A stretch of 64,000 bases of DNA, taken from Bimastos eiseni. Lineage: Eukaryota; Annelida; Clitellata; Crassiclitellata; Lumbricidae. The stretch covers positions 8,585,147 through 8,649,146 of the forward strand of contig OY365807.1 in NCBI GenBank assembly GCA_959347315.1, written 5' to 3'. Under the pieces are notes generated by a model. It was not told where the DNA came from and ran no database searches. It saw only the letters and a program-made list of their open reading frames with translations. The translations under genes and the position numbers were made by a program. This document shows positions 9,465-20,300 of this stretch, piece after piece; position 1 is the first letter of the stretch; each line of letters starts with the position of its first letter.

Positions 9465-10996
9465 CGTTAGAGGAGGAGGAGGACGAGGTGGTGGGGGTGA
9501 CGGAAGAGGGTGGTGAGGAGAGTGAGTTGAGTCTTTGTTTTTTGGGTGATGCCCGTGGTGATTGGAGCGTAGAAGGTGGATTTGCATGTAGATCAGGAAA
9601 ATCGTTGCTACACTGTACATGTAGATGGAGAAAGCCTGGTAACAACAGTCACATCAGCAGCAGCATCGTTGGCGTCATCATCCTCATAACCATTATCATC
9701 ATTATCATCATCATCATTATCATGACGATGGTCAGGATAATGATGATGACAACAAATAGGGTGATGACAATCAGTCATGATAGACCATGAGACCATGACA
9801 AGTGACAATTACAATGATGATTACGATGATGAGGCTGCTGTTGATGATGGTGACGATGATGATTACGATGCTATGATTATGATGACGATAACGATAAAGC
9901 AATGCTAAATAGGTAGCTGACAGAAGCAGTTACCTACTGGCAAGCGTGTTTAATTCTAACGCTAGACGATCGAATAAGTTATTGCATATACCGAGTTTGA
10001 CAGTGTTTAATTCTGACTATGGAACCTAACAAGCACCCGCGTGCAATCTGAGTCTTTAACTTAACAGTTACTAAAGTCTGACCGTTGTGAATTCTATCTG
10101 GAGCCATTTGTCGTTCAGCGCATCAACGACAGGGAAGAGAAATCCAATAAGGATGAGAGCGATTCCGTACAGACTGCTCAACAGCTTCGAATAATCAGTT
10201 CTAGAAGACAGGCAGAAGAAACCGTTGAAAGAAATGCATCAACATAGGAACAGAGAAATCAGACAATTGTCATCATTGGATTGTTTAATGCTGCAGCAGA
10301 ACTGAGCCGTGGGAAGAAGATCAACCAGGAGCACTTGTGGTAAATACTTGGGTCTAAATCTATGTGCAAAGGTCAAGCAGTTTAAAAGGTCCAAAAAAGC
10401 TAAAAGTTTAGTTCCATATGCGGCTGATGATGATGTTGCCGTTGAAGTTGTAGGGCGAGTCAGATGATGGAAAGATTGGCTTATTAACAGTTACTAGAGT
10501 CTGCCTCCCTGACTAAATGGGTTCATCCTCTGCAAATTCAGCTTATTATGGGTTGACTTTGGTGCTCCATTCATTGATGCCCTACGCAGTAACTCAGATG
10601 CCATGATGATTATGATAATGATGACGATGACGACTACGGTGACGGTGATGGTGATAATGATGATGACGACAATGACAATGACGACGATGACGATGTTGAT
10701 GATGATGATGATAACAATAATCATTATCATAATAAAGTCATGATCATAACACGGATATGGGAAGATCATGAATCTGGATAGAGTGCTTTAATAGAATAGA
10801 ATTCGATGAGTTCTTGCCCTGTGGGTTTCTTCTTCTGCTGACGACCCGTTTCGTTTGGATCCTCGTTGACGACCAGAGTGAGACTGGTCTTGAAGCCAGA
10901 GCCCGCCATCTTCAGGTCCCCCTTCGCTTCGCTGTCCTTGAACACTGAACTGTTGTCGCTTGACTGTCTCTGCATCTCTACAATGCAAGACATCAA
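3846..10996 (-). CDS. Otopetrin-family proton channel (seven exons)
   Basis: Otopetrins are twelve-pass membrane proteins that form proton-selective channels. Coding exons in gene order are 10996-10818 (boundary uncertain), 10200-10083, 9635-9011, 8488-8334, 7166-6950, 5746-5103 and 4373-3846. Exons 2 to 7 join in frame with AG acceptors and GT donors, including a perfect GTAAGT after exon 3. Diagnostic stretches are LLSSLYGIAL (TM1), SSFYLRLGSL-LFGIG (TM3), LARFGTAHL-NICVWLRT, YLFPFVLEYSLIA, GLFSGIMML, and the C-terminal FFRFHSSVCLADVWAIAY, the family's most recognisable motif. The predicted length is about 820 residues, longer than vertebrate otopetrins, mainly because of a low-complexity TM2-TM3 loop. 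Which metazoan paralogue it matches cannot be told here. Confidence 0.9.
4918..5045. repeat. GACA-type repeat in otopetrin last intron
   Basis: Purine-rich GACA and GAGACA units lie between exons 6 and 7. Overlapping open frames are compositional and are not a gene. Confidence 0.8.
5103..5746 (-). CDS. Otopetrin exon 6 (TM6-TM10)
   Basis: The acceptor TTTCGCATTGCAG leads into EGDCPYYPGILSSASIY, then LFPFVLEYSLIAMGTT. Five hydrophobic segments follow in order, including GLFSGIMMLVCCAVSIAL, YLTSDILLHSILLL and LLLYLSMVGTLVLEIS, ending SVQTIVQ before a GTACTC donor. Two charged loops separate the helices, one with an acidic, histidine-containing stretch. Confidence 0.9.
6395..6880. repeat. AAT/ATT microsatellite pair in intron
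   Basis: AAT repeats turn into ATT repeats near 6420, giving a potential hairpin, and a second ATT/GTT tract spans about 6716-6880. Both sit in the intron between exons 5 and 6 of the otopetrin gene. Confidence 0.85.
6950..7166 (-). CDS. Otopetrin exon 5 (TM5 region)
   Basis: The acceptor CTGACAATGCAG precedes VHIHGLKFLARFGTAHL. The exon continues NICVWLRTLVNEIMHE, the conserved otopetrin TM5 signature, then a histidine- and alanine-rich extracellular-type loop ending AERAAK. The donor is GTATAC at 6949. Confidence 0.9.
7199..7400. repeat. ATC and GACA/GAGA repeats
   Basis: A short ATC tract at 7199-7227 is followed by GACA, GAGACA and GAGA units to about 7400, just upstream of exon 5 in the otopetrin intron. 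Confidence 0.8.
7850..8295. repeat. Pyrimidine-rich strand-asymmetric tract
   Basis: The plus strand is overwhelmingly C and T (TCC, CTT and TTC units) for over 400 bp inside otopetrin intron 4. Long overlapping frames in this tract are artefacts of composition. Such homopurine/homopyrimidine DNA can form triplex structures; that is inference. Confidence 0.8.
8334..8488 (-). CDS. Otopetrin exon 4 (TM3-TM4)
   Basis: The acceptor TTCTATTTGTAG and a GT donor bound it. With the last base of exon 3 it reads LFGIGHLIYVCLEIE, a short cysteine-containing loop, then WWSYIFHLVFIVVQTFFLFKN. The phrase QTFFLFKN is typical of the family at the end of TM4. Confidence 0.9.
9011..9635 (-). CDS. Otopetrin exon 3 (TM2, long loop, start of TM3)
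   Basis: It begins AFSIYMYSVATIFLIYMQ (TM2) and ends SSFYLRLGSL before a perfect GTAAGT donor. Between them are about 170 residues rich in His, Pro, Ser and Thr, with a run of about 14 threonines encoded by an ACA repeat (complement of the GTT tract near 9431-9470). The loop then has an acidic, ordered-looking segment, EEEFEVWIDMSKLGGIF. The threonine run is a microsatellite inside a coding exon. Confidence 0.85.
9655..9900. repeat. ATC/GAT repeats in otopetrin intron 2
   Basis: Imperfect CAT/ATC units at about 9655-9725 switch to GAT units by 9900. They lie directly upstream of exon 3. Confidence 0.75.
10083..10200 (-). CDS. Otopetrin exon 2 (TM1)
   Basis: The acceptor TTCTGCCTGTCTTCTAG precedes 10200 and a GT donor follows 10083. 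It encodes TDYSKLLSSLYGIAL, then ILIGFLFPVVDAL: a single hydrophobic helix matching the first otopetrin transmembrane segment. It ends in phase 0, as exon 3 requires. Confidence 0.85.
10605..10740. repeat. GAT-rich microsatellite in otopetrin intron 1
   Basis: Imperfect GATGAC and GATGATG units fill this stretch between exons 1 and 2. No coding signal is seen. Confidence 0.75.
10818..10996 (-). CDS. Otopetrin exon 1 (N-terminal cytoplasmic part)
   Basis: The open frame from ATG at 10996 gives a polar N-terminus with MAGSGFKTSL and ending KKKPTG. No GT donor gives the phase exon 2 needs (two bases left over). A GC donor, AGG|GCAAGA at 10817, does and would make Gly at the junction. This is therefore a possible GC-AG intron, or another small exon is missed. 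An in-frame ATG at 10975 follows an acceptor-like TTGCATTGTAG, so the true start could be there. Confidence 0.5.
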
Positions 10997-12045
10997 CCGT
11001 TCATCATCGACTCCTCAAGGTTTCGTTGATAAAGTTAATTATAACTTATAATGTTAATTTCAATTGATTTCAATTTTAATGAATTCTTTGATTCGCTATT
11101 ATCAGTCAGTAAATCAAAGATCGATCGATCGATCAGTCAATAAGCCAGTCAATAAGTCAGTAAGTCAATAATTCAATAAGTCAATAAGTGAATCAATAAA
11201 TGATTGATTTATATGGTTTCTCGTCTATCGTTCATAAAACGCTGAGCGTCCTTTCGATAGATCAGCCAATCAAATCATCCAATTAAAAGACGAATTAATC
11301 TTTCAATTACATAATATATCAATCCATCAGATCTCATTCAGTCGTTCGTTGGTTCTTTTGTTCATTCATTCATTCACTCATTAATTATTTCAATAATTCA
11401 TTCATTCTTTTATTCTTTATGTCATGCGCTCAGTCTGTCATTCAGCAATTCGTTAATTCATTAATTCAGTCATCTTGTCATCCAATTATCCATTCATCCA
11501 ATCATTCGCCATTCACTCCGTCATTCATTTAGTTAATTCATTCGGTCAGTCGGTTTGGGCGTAGAATATGATAAAAACGGCGATGTCTTATGATGTTGAT
11601 AAGAATTGAAACAAATCCTTGTTGCAGTCACTCTGGGAGGATCAGTGCTCAAAATCCGAACCAAGGCGTGTAAATGTCTGCGGCTGGGGAGACAGAGCTA
11701 GACGTCAAAGTGAAATATATTGAACACTTGAAACTGATTCGCTTCGTTGTTTCGTTCCGGATCGAACGGTGGAACATGCGACTGGTCCAGACCGGTGACG
11801 AACAATGATGATCAGATGTTGACAGGCCTCCGTCTCATCAGCACCTACATGTAAGTCAGGTGGACTAAAGTGCGTCAGCCGCCAACCGGTTAGCACCAGC
11901 GATGCCTTTATCGACTGCTGGTCGACATACCGATCCAGGGAGAAGCCGAGCCACCAAAGTATACCAACCGCCGACGCTTCGCCTCGATGACCACGTCAGC
12001 TGCTACCAGCCATCAACATACCTCGCCATGGACAATGGTCAGTGG
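10997..12045. other. Otopetrin upstream region with degenerate tetramer repeats
   Basis: This should hold the otopetrin promoter and 5' UTR, but no TATA box or initiator can be assigned with confidence. Degenerate TCAATAAG units occur at about 11130-11200 and ATTCATTC units at about 11335-11560. The sequence from 11600 to 12045 looks unique. Confidence 0.45.
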
Positions 12046-12049
12046 ACCA

Positions 12050-12340
12050 AGTGGACCAGATAGGGTCTCCTCCATTCTGTACCGGGCTTCCAACCGTTCC
12101 TCTACGCGCGGACTGCTGATGGTTCCGCGCATGTGCTCTGCCACGGCCCAATCCAGCAAGAGCTTCGCGTATGCGTGGGACCCACCAACTGGAACAGCCT
12201 CCCGTTCCTCTTCGGGAGGAGCTGCTCTCTCTTCCTTCTGCTACCGTCCGCAGGCTCTTGATGGTTTTCCTTTTAGCTATGTGTAGAATAGTGAGCGCCT
12301 CTAAAATCGAGTGGCGCTATATAAGTTTTCAATTTCAATT
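12050..12340 (+). mobile_element. CR1/L2-like LINE 3' end fragment
   Basis: Plus-strand translation, with a frame change, gives RSSTRGLLMVPRM, SKSFAYAW, then TNWNSLPFLF, then RRLLMVFL. These match in order the conserved end of Jockey-clade LINE ORFs (VPR...SFA...WNSLP...LK.FLF). It ends in GTGGCGCTATATAAGTTTTCAAT, a tail shared with other fragments here. The copy is broken by indels. Confidence 0.6.
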
Positions 12341-12824
12341 GCAGTTACAACTGCCAGCAGCCAACAAACAGCATAAGTTGAACGCAAGATTGGCGAAGGA
12401 CAATAATTATGATAGCATGACTTAGAGCAAATAGAGCCGATCTCCTTCATAGACCCGTATTTGTACTAACTCAGTACTTAGACAAGGCTGGATGACATCT
12501 TAAATATATGAAGGCACTGAATGACATCGGAAAAGCCATTTGAGCCACGTTATCTGGAAGGCGTTGAAGGACAGACTGTTTGTGACATTGGAGACAAAGG
12601 ACCGATATACAACTTCAGGTCCTCCGACGGAACTGAAGGAGCGAGATTAGAACTTTTGCTCCCTGAAAGAGCAGAGACTCAGACGCTGGAGAATCGACAC
12701 AGAAATCGACTGATGGGAAGCTCGAACCCGTAGTTACAAACTTCATGGGCGCTCTAACAAATCCTACATTGGATGCCAAGTTTTGTTACCTGGTCAGAAT
12801 GACAGAAACTGAGAGTTCATGATT

Positions 12825-13083
12825 GCATTACACTATTCCCACAGTACTAGAATTATAATCCGATTTTTCATGATTACAGCACATTACTCCCATAATAGTG
12901 ATAGAATTAGAATCTAAGGTTCGAGTCCTACCTTGTTCTTTAGCGTCGTTTTGGCATTACACTATTCCCACAGTACTAGAATTATAATCCGATTTTTCAT
13001 GATTACAGCACATTACTCCCATAATAGTGATAGAATTAGAATCTAAGGTTCGAGTCCTACCTTGTTCTTTAGCGTCGTTTTGG
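12825..13083. repeat. Perfect 129-bp tandem duplication
   Basis: A unit beginning CATTACACTATTCCCACAG and ending TTTAGCGTCGTTTTGG appears twice head to tail with no mismatch that I can see. Each unit contains GGTTCGAGTCC, the form of a tRNA-type B box, but no complete tRNA cloverleaf is found. Perfect identity points to a very recent duplication or an assembly artefact. Confidence 0.9.
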
Positions 13084-15717
13084 CTCTGCGCTCTTTATAT
13101 GAACGGCATACTTCGATTCAGCCTCAACTCAAGTCAAAGCGCGACGACTCGATGGTGCGTTTTGCGTCAGTTCTGTGACGCCTTACGCTATATGCGCTTT
13201 CTCCGACACCTGTCCACGAATCTCCATAATCTCCTGCATGACCAACTTCGACTCAAGAGATCACGTCACTTTAAGACGTTTGTGGCCCAAAGATCAGACA
13301 TTGTTTTCGACCAGAGACGAGTTTGCCCGTCAACATGAATTCAGGGAACGATCAAAAACCAAGTGCAGCTTTACTAATTGGCAGTTCATCGTTGTTTTCT
13401 TTCCAATCAGTATGTACAGCTAATACAGGTTTAGTAAGCCGCTATTTTTCAAAGTGTCTATTCGGCGACTTCAATACGTCGTCAGAAGTGTTAAGTCTAC
13501 GCATTGGAGTGCAGGGATTAAGAATTGAATTGACATGGTAGCTATCTAAGATGACATAAACATACTCTAGTCTAAAACAGTTAAACGAATTTTAATGGTT
13601 TATACAAAGCGCGTATACGACAAACAGGGCCCTCAGTCAATATGTGTCGTCTAGCCAGACCGCTACTCCGAAAGTACCACGGATTACCACGGTCTCAATC
13701 ATTGCATCCAATTTGCAATCCGTCCATTTCTGACCTAGTATGCTTTCTCAATCACTTCAATCAGACTCGATCGTTAAAATCAACAGAGTAGGCCTAGATG
13801 ATAATCTAAAACTCACTGTCACGGACGAGCGTGATCGCTAAGTAGGGCCTACACTAAGACGTCACGAACCTGTCACAGGTTAACTCACTTGAAGAAGTCG
13901 TCGAGCATAAAGCAGGGATATCTTGCAGATGTGTGGAATTTAACCGGTTCTAGCCAGCTGTCTACTGTCTATCAGACGATTTTTATTAACTGCTTTATCG
14001 TGGACCTACTCCTGCAAACAAATCGATGTTAATTTTCTGTGGATATACATTGTACGTCTGAGATGTCTTCTGTCTATAGAAACCTTGAGCAAGTTCTTCG
14101 CTCACAATTGGCCAGAGGTACGCCCACCTGTACGCTCACTGAGCGTGCGCCTATGGTCCCAAATCTCAGAGGGCCCAAAAATGAATAAAAAATATTTTAC
14201 AGCCATGTAAAAAACTTGCTTTAAGTTTGAATCATTTTAAAACAAGAAATTTTCTACATTTTACCGTCTAACATTCACATGCAAGTATATATATATATAT
14301 ATATATTATTGTTGCAAAATAGGTCAAACATCGCCAGAGTATCAGACTTAGTGTACAAGTTCAGAAGGGCCTCAGAATGTTTGGGCAAATGTCAGACGCG
14401 CTTTAGCAGTGAACAGGGCTCTAGGCGAAAATATTTTGGGGCCTTCTGAACTTGTGGTAGAACAATAACGCATAATGCACCACTTCACCGTTTATTATAA
14501 TAACAAAATCAGAACTATTAATCTTGCCTCAACTTTCTTTATCTTTCCTTATCTCACCCCGCCTTACCGTATCTTACTTGGTATGAAATGGTACGTAGGC
14601 ATTTTGGTGCTTAAATCGTTAGTAGAGTTTAAATTTTCTTAAAGTTTTAATGTTTCACTCAATTAAATTTCTTTTGCGCCACTGAGGAAGTGTAAAAGGC
14701 AAAGAATGGTGGTGATTTCTATTAAGGAAGCACTAAATTGGCAAACTCTAAATTCCAAACTGCAGCAATGTCGAAATATAAGGCTGCTTGAAAGATCAAA
14801 CTTGGTAATCCCAAAATGAAAATAACTACAGGTATTCGTGGTTAGTCATTTTCTGCCTTTCGTCTGAGTCTTGTGTCTTATTCTTACTTTGAGTTCTGAT
14901 ACCCACAAAGTTAATCTATTGTTCTCCGTTTAAGTACAGACCTTCCCTTCAGTTTCTGCATTGTACTCTGTCCTTGTACCTCACACATTGTCTTGTTCTT
15001 GTTTCCTAACGATATTTTCTACTTCCTGCAAACGATGCTACTATTGTCCTGGTTGGTGACAGTCGCAGGAGGAGGAGGAGACGAACAAGCACGAGGATGA
15101 TTAATGATACTAGGAGAAATACGAACAAGAATACGATGAAATTGATTGAAATTGATAACTCCATCAAGCTGATGAAAGTGACCAAATGAACATAATTCAA
15201 CGATATTAAATATGGACCGAGGAATGTTGTCAGGAATTTACTTCACGCTTTCATAGCCGCAATAATGCGCTATATAAATTTCATTATTATATAGCCGTTG
15301 AATATGAAGACCGTTCCTCGAAGCACTTGTCTGTCGAAAGGTTGAGTTCAATGGTTGCACCAGTAAATAACTCATGTGTTGGATGTTGATGTTCCTGAAT
15401 TAAATGAAATGCATTCATAATTCATTGATGTTAATCCGACGGTGGAACAGAGTTTCTCAAATGGCGGTTTCAATGCCAGCTGCACCTGAATCGCTGAAAG
15501 GAGTATGTGACCTTAAAATATTCAATTCTCTGCAGGACCAGATATAAATTGTCAAAAAAGAGGCAGTGGGTCGGATATCTAAAAATAATGGAAATAATAA
15601 AAATGTAATAAGCCGCAATTAATTTTGTAATTACGATTGTTCCTCGAATTGCAAGCCACTCGCAGTGACTACAGTGTATCGGAGTTTGCAAGATGTCTAG
15701 TTTGATTGACACACACG

Positions 15718-15750
<33 letters not shown>

Positions 15751-16220
15751 CACACGCGCACACCTGCGATGGCCTTGAGACTTCTTCTGTAGAGGCCTCT
15801 TCTGTAGTTCCTCCCTTAATCAGGTGCGCTGATGGTCCCTTGAGCGGGGTTGCCATCGATGAAGAATGAAGACAAAGCTGCGACACGCCTGTTCTGATCA
15901 AAAATCGTTTCTCGAAACCGAGTTATCGAGTCAAATTCGAGTCCAGGTATTCAAGTGCGAGTCCGCAGCACTTCAGTCATAAATGAGATTTGCTTGAATG
16001 AAACTAAGCTGAGATTTTTCATAGAAACATTCACTTTGATTAAGAGAGGAACAAAACTAACTGTACAACCCAGTCACACACGAGCAATCCCCGTAGACAG
16101 TTCGCCAGTTCACCCCTGCACTTGAGTCTGCCTCGAACTTACCCTGGGTCATCAACCCCTATAGCTACAGACAAAGATCAGTTCCATCAATGATGGTAAT
16201 AACATTCACGATTAGTTTGC
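13084..16220. other. Intergenic between LINE fragment and GPCR
   Basis: No supported gene is seen. The stretch includes a TA run near 14287, a CA/GC dinucleotide run at about 15709-15762, and a GCGCTATATAA tail at 15267. Sequence at 14090-14470 has paired features (GGCGAAAATATTTTGGGG; GCGCCTATGGTCCC) like a decayed DNA transposon, but ends could not be defined. Confidence 0.4.
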
Positions 16221-17390
16221 CTAATAGATGGTAGCAATAATTTCAACGTCGCGTGGGAGATGCGTATCTCTGTCGACGGCATGGGTCCGTTCTGCTCCCT
16301 CTGTTCTCAGCATCTCCGATCTTTCACCAATGGACGATGCTGGGGTAGTAGACTTTGTGAAAAGTCCTTTGAAGGTCGCCCGAAACTGCTGACTCATACC
16401 ACAGTAGATGAAGAAGTTGATCGGGTAGCTGAGTAGGATGAAGAGATTGATGAAGAGAGAGGCGATGCTCGTCTGGTCATGTGCCAACAGCATCAACTCA
16501 AAGGAGTTGTCGACGATGAGTAGTATAAATAGCACTGCCATGGGTAATTCTACAAGCAGGAAAACCCCAACGACGGCGACCAGCATCATCGTCGTTGAGT
16601 TACTCTCCGCCAGGCGGCGACTCTCCGACTTTCGGTTGAGCTTCAGCAGAACTTCCCGGCGCGCCTGCGCAGTGCGCATCGTGTGAATGAGCACAGCATT
16701 GAGAAGAACGAGCGCCGTGCAGGGAACCAGATGAATGAGAACGACGCGTAGACAATAGTAGACGCTGAAGTAGAGGTTCTGGTGCCGCAGAACGAACGGA
16801 CTGAACTCAGAACAACATCCGGTTACGTTTCGACCTGGATCCAACCTCGAAGCGACGACGACCGGAAAGTGCTGGAACTCGATGAATCTGGTGAAGTGCA
16901 GTGCAGCAGCGAAGACGTGGATGACGACGGCAGCCCTGACGGAGTTGGCCATGGTGCACCAGCGCTTCGCTCTCTGGGAGTGGCAGACGTAGAAGTACCT
17001 CTGAACCGCCAGCGCCACCGTCAACCAGATGGACGCTGTGTGGAAGACGGTCGGCAGGTGCTCCGTCAGACTGGAGTAGAGGAAGCACCAACTGTAGGGA
17101 ACCCATTCCATGTGACCTCCCAGCGCGAAGAAGTAGACGTAGCCTGGAACTGGCCAGATTCCGGTCAAGGTCGTCGACATCGCCATGGCAACGAGAATGA
17201 CGTTCGTGGCGTTGCGCATGTTCCGCTTGAGCAGAACGAGGCAGACGAGGCAGTTGGTTACCATGGTCACCAGAACGACGACGTTCGACAGGTAGCCGTT
17301 AATTGGCACCGTGAAGACGTTCATCTCTAGAGCTAGGTAATACGGACTCGAGTCGTTGCAGTCCCCCTCATTCTCCACCGTAGAATTCAT
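16221..17390 (-). CDS. Sex peptide/myoinhibitory peptide receptor-like GPCR
   Basis: This intact 389-residue rhodopsin-class receptor sits in one coding exon. An in-frame TAA lies three codons before the ATG, which fixes the start. Sequons occur at N2, N12 and N188. TM1 is about 34-54, TM2 62-84, TM3 about 110-134, TM6 267-293 and TM7 307-331. C102 and C192/C193 can form the usual disulphide. The DRY site is VQRYFYVC (129-136) and the TM7 motif is SYPINFFIYCGMS (321-333); both variants are characteristic of the sex peptide receptor family, as is the stretch through RTAQARR and SESRRLAESNSTTMML. Such receptors bind myoinhibitory-type neuropeptides and signal through G proteins. An acceptor-like TTGGTGATTGCAG near 17470 suggests an upstream non-coding exon. 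Confidence 0.85.
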   Translation of the reverse strand: MNSTVENEGDCNDSSPYYLALEMNVFTVPINGYLSNVVVLVTMVTNCLVCLVLLKRNMRNATNVILVAMAMSTTLTGIWPVPGYVYFFALGGHMEWVPYSWCFLYSSLTEHLPTVFHTASIWLTVALAVQRYFYVCHSQRAKRWCTMANSVRAAVVIHVFAAALHFTRFIEFQHFPVVVASRLDPGRNVTGCCSEFSPFVLRHQNLYFSVYYCLRVVLIHLVPCTALVLLNAVLIHTMRTAQARREVLLKLNRKSESRRLAESNSTTMMLVAVVGVFLLVELPMAVLFILLIVDNSFELMLLAHDQTSIASLFINLFILLSYPINFFIYCGMSQQFRATFKGLFTKSTTPASSIGERSEMLRTEGAERTHAVDRDTHLPRDVEIIATIY

Positions 17391-20300
17391 TGTCTTTTAA
17401 TTCACCTCTTCCTCGTCTTCTTCCTCCACCTCCTCCTCTACTTCTGTCTCCCGCTCTGATACTTGCCTGCAATCACCAAGGGTAACAATACAACGCAATT
17501 ACATAATGTTACAACAGGTTCAATGATCTCATTGTCTTACACCACATGTGAACAGCATTCCAGTTTTTCGAAACCATCAGTTCTATAATTGTCAAAGTAT
17601 ACCCAATTCATTGCCCCATCCACTTTCGGCGTCAAATGACCGCTCCGTCCCACCTCGGTTCATGGTAGCTACTCCCTCTTAGGAACGCTCAGAATTGGAC
17701 GTTCCTTAAGAGCTCCTCACTATGGAGCTGTGTCGCGCTTAGTCAAAACAAAATCGAAAGGAGGGGAGGCAAAAAATCAGTTTCCGGTCAAGATAGAAAG
17801 GTCTCAGACGGGCGCAAGGTAGAGCGACTAATATGGGTTGCGTTTAGAATTGAAACGGAGAGGAAGATGAGGGATGAGAAGGAATCGGGAGAGGATTCAT
17901 GAAGAAGCATTTCTATCTATTTTGAGTTAAAAGGATGTTGAGATGTAGCAAGAGGTGAGGCATTGATTGGCCAGTGGCATAATATTATCTCAGACATTTG
18001 CCGTGTTTCCAAAACAGAGAAATATCAAGGCAATTTTCTGGATCTTTATGTCCCATCATCAGTCTGTTGGACGACATTGCCTCTCCTCCTCGTTATGTGT
18101 GGATAGAACTTCAGGCCGTACACTTTAATATTCATGAAACTTTATAAATATAAGTAGTAAGTAATCTAACGCCGCAGCTAATAAATTCTGTATCGGACTC
18201 TTTGCTGGTGATCCGTAGTCAATGTTGTTCTGGGTTTGACCGATTTCTATCTTCTGTCTCTCGATTCCTGCTCATTGTGAAACAATCGTCTATTATTATT
18301 GTCTGTTTTATCTGTTTCAAATGCGTGATTATTTGACGAACAGAGATGGCGAAAGGGAGACAGGCATACAGAGAAAGAATCAGGGAAGGAGTTAATGAGA
18401 AGCGGGGGCAGCCGGGAGGCAGGTAGGAATGCGGATATAGGACACGTGGAAGCAGGGATAGGCAGATTGGCACGGAAGCAGGAAGCGAATCTAAGAAGAT
18501 AGGGAAGACAATGGCGACGGAAAAAGAAGCCCAAGGGGAGAAATGGAAATAGAGAGCAGGCTTGACAGCGCAATAAATAGGGATAGGAGAGAAGGAAGTT
18601 AAAAGGACGCTACAGACAGAGAGGCTGTAGAAGGGAGACACAGACGCAGACAAAGGGGTTGGGAGGTGGTGAGATAGGGAGGGGGCAGGGAGGTAGGTAA
18701 CGGGTTGACGGAGAATGTCCAGACGTGTTGTTCGATATTCTATGCAGGCGATTTGGCTGACGTGATTCCTGTTCGGACTGTCGAGGCTACTTTGCCTCTC
18801 TAGTCCCCGTTGCAGAACGTTCACGCCGTTGTCAGGTCACTTGTACGCCTCTCTATGGCTGCATGTCGTCCTGTCTATCTGTTTGCATTTCGAATGATAA
18901 ATGGCTTTACGTCTGTTCAATGGAAACTCCTTCACCTTTGCTTCCTATGTAGTCTGTCTTGTTGTGTGCGTGTGCGTATATTCGCCACTCCCTGTTTGCT
19001 CTCTTTGTCTGTTCGTCTGTGTCTCTGTAGCTTCCTCTGCGATGCTGTTTATATATTTATGACTTCTGTTTAACCCACGTGTTTATTTTACTGTAAGTAT
19101 GTTTGTTTCATAACTTATTTTATATAGCGCATTTCAAATGCCTCACAAGATGCCGTGTGTGGGGTGTGGGTCTTTCTCTGTTTTTCTCGTTGTTTCTGTT
19201 TCTCTGTCTGTATGTCCCTGTCTTGATTATCTCTTTCTCAGTGCCTCTCTGTTCTATCTTTCTCTCTCTCTGTCTGTCTCTTTCCATCTGTGTCTACGTC
19301 TGCGCCAATCTCTGTCTCTCAGTCTTTCTCCGTAACTCTGTTTCTATCCATCTTTCTGTCCAACTGTCTGCTTGTTTCTCTGTCAGTCTATCTCTGCCTC
19401 CTCCGTCTATCAGTTTTTCTCGGTCTGTTTTACCGAAGGCCAGACAGGAGCAATTTCAGATGCGCAACCTTTGACCTCGGTCACTAGGTGTCGCATCCCT
19501 CGTCATCTACGACAGGAAATCAATGCCTAGAGGGTAAGACTCACGACTCAACCTCTAAAGAAGCACGCCCTCTGATAAGCGCTCTAAGTCATGTCCCAGA
19601 AGACTCCGAGAGCCGACAGAAGCTGCCATGTCGACTGTTGCTCAACTATGGGCAACCGTTGTCACGTTGTGTCAAGAAAAACGTCATGTTGCACGTACTC
19701 CTGATTAGCAACAGTTGGTGCTGCGCCCACACTGTTCGGAAATCCTGTCATTTTAAGGATGCAATTTCGATCTGCTGTGAATTATCATTATAAATAATTA
19801 TATTCGCATGTAATTTTGGCAATGCGGGGAGTGTATACGCTACTCTCGTGCCACGTACTGCATGTCAAATTATAAAAGCACATGAAAGCATATTATATAC
19901 ATATAATATGTTTAGATCTAAGACTTTTTATCGATATGCGTCGACGTATTATTATCTAAGTATATATACGTACCTGTCTTATATTTATACATTAAATATA
20001 CTCATGTAAATTAAACTTATTATTATATGCAGGGTGGTTCAGAGGAAAGTGTCCCCTCAATTGTATATCTGTAGTCATGTATATGCATAAGTTACTGCTT
20101 GTATATGCAAATATGTATTAACGATATTGTCAACTATGCTTGGAGTTCGTTTATGAGGTGCCACGTATGTGCGTGAGCCCACCATTGGTGACTCTTTTAG
20201 TTTTATGTGTAATGCTTTGAATAATATTCACGAAATTTCTCTTCTCAAAAGCATCAGAAATCATTCATGAGGCCAGCGCAGGGCAGCGTTATATCTGATC

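Noticed and set aside
16782..17330. 182-codon open frame antisense to the GPCR
   Set aside because: It is the complement of an intact, well-supported receptor gene and has no recognisable protein features.
20031..20060. GCAGGGTGGTTCAGAGG, shared in part with 39752 (GCAGGGTGGTTTAAAG)
   Set aside because: It looks like a possible transposon end, but no inverted partner or target duplication was found at either site.
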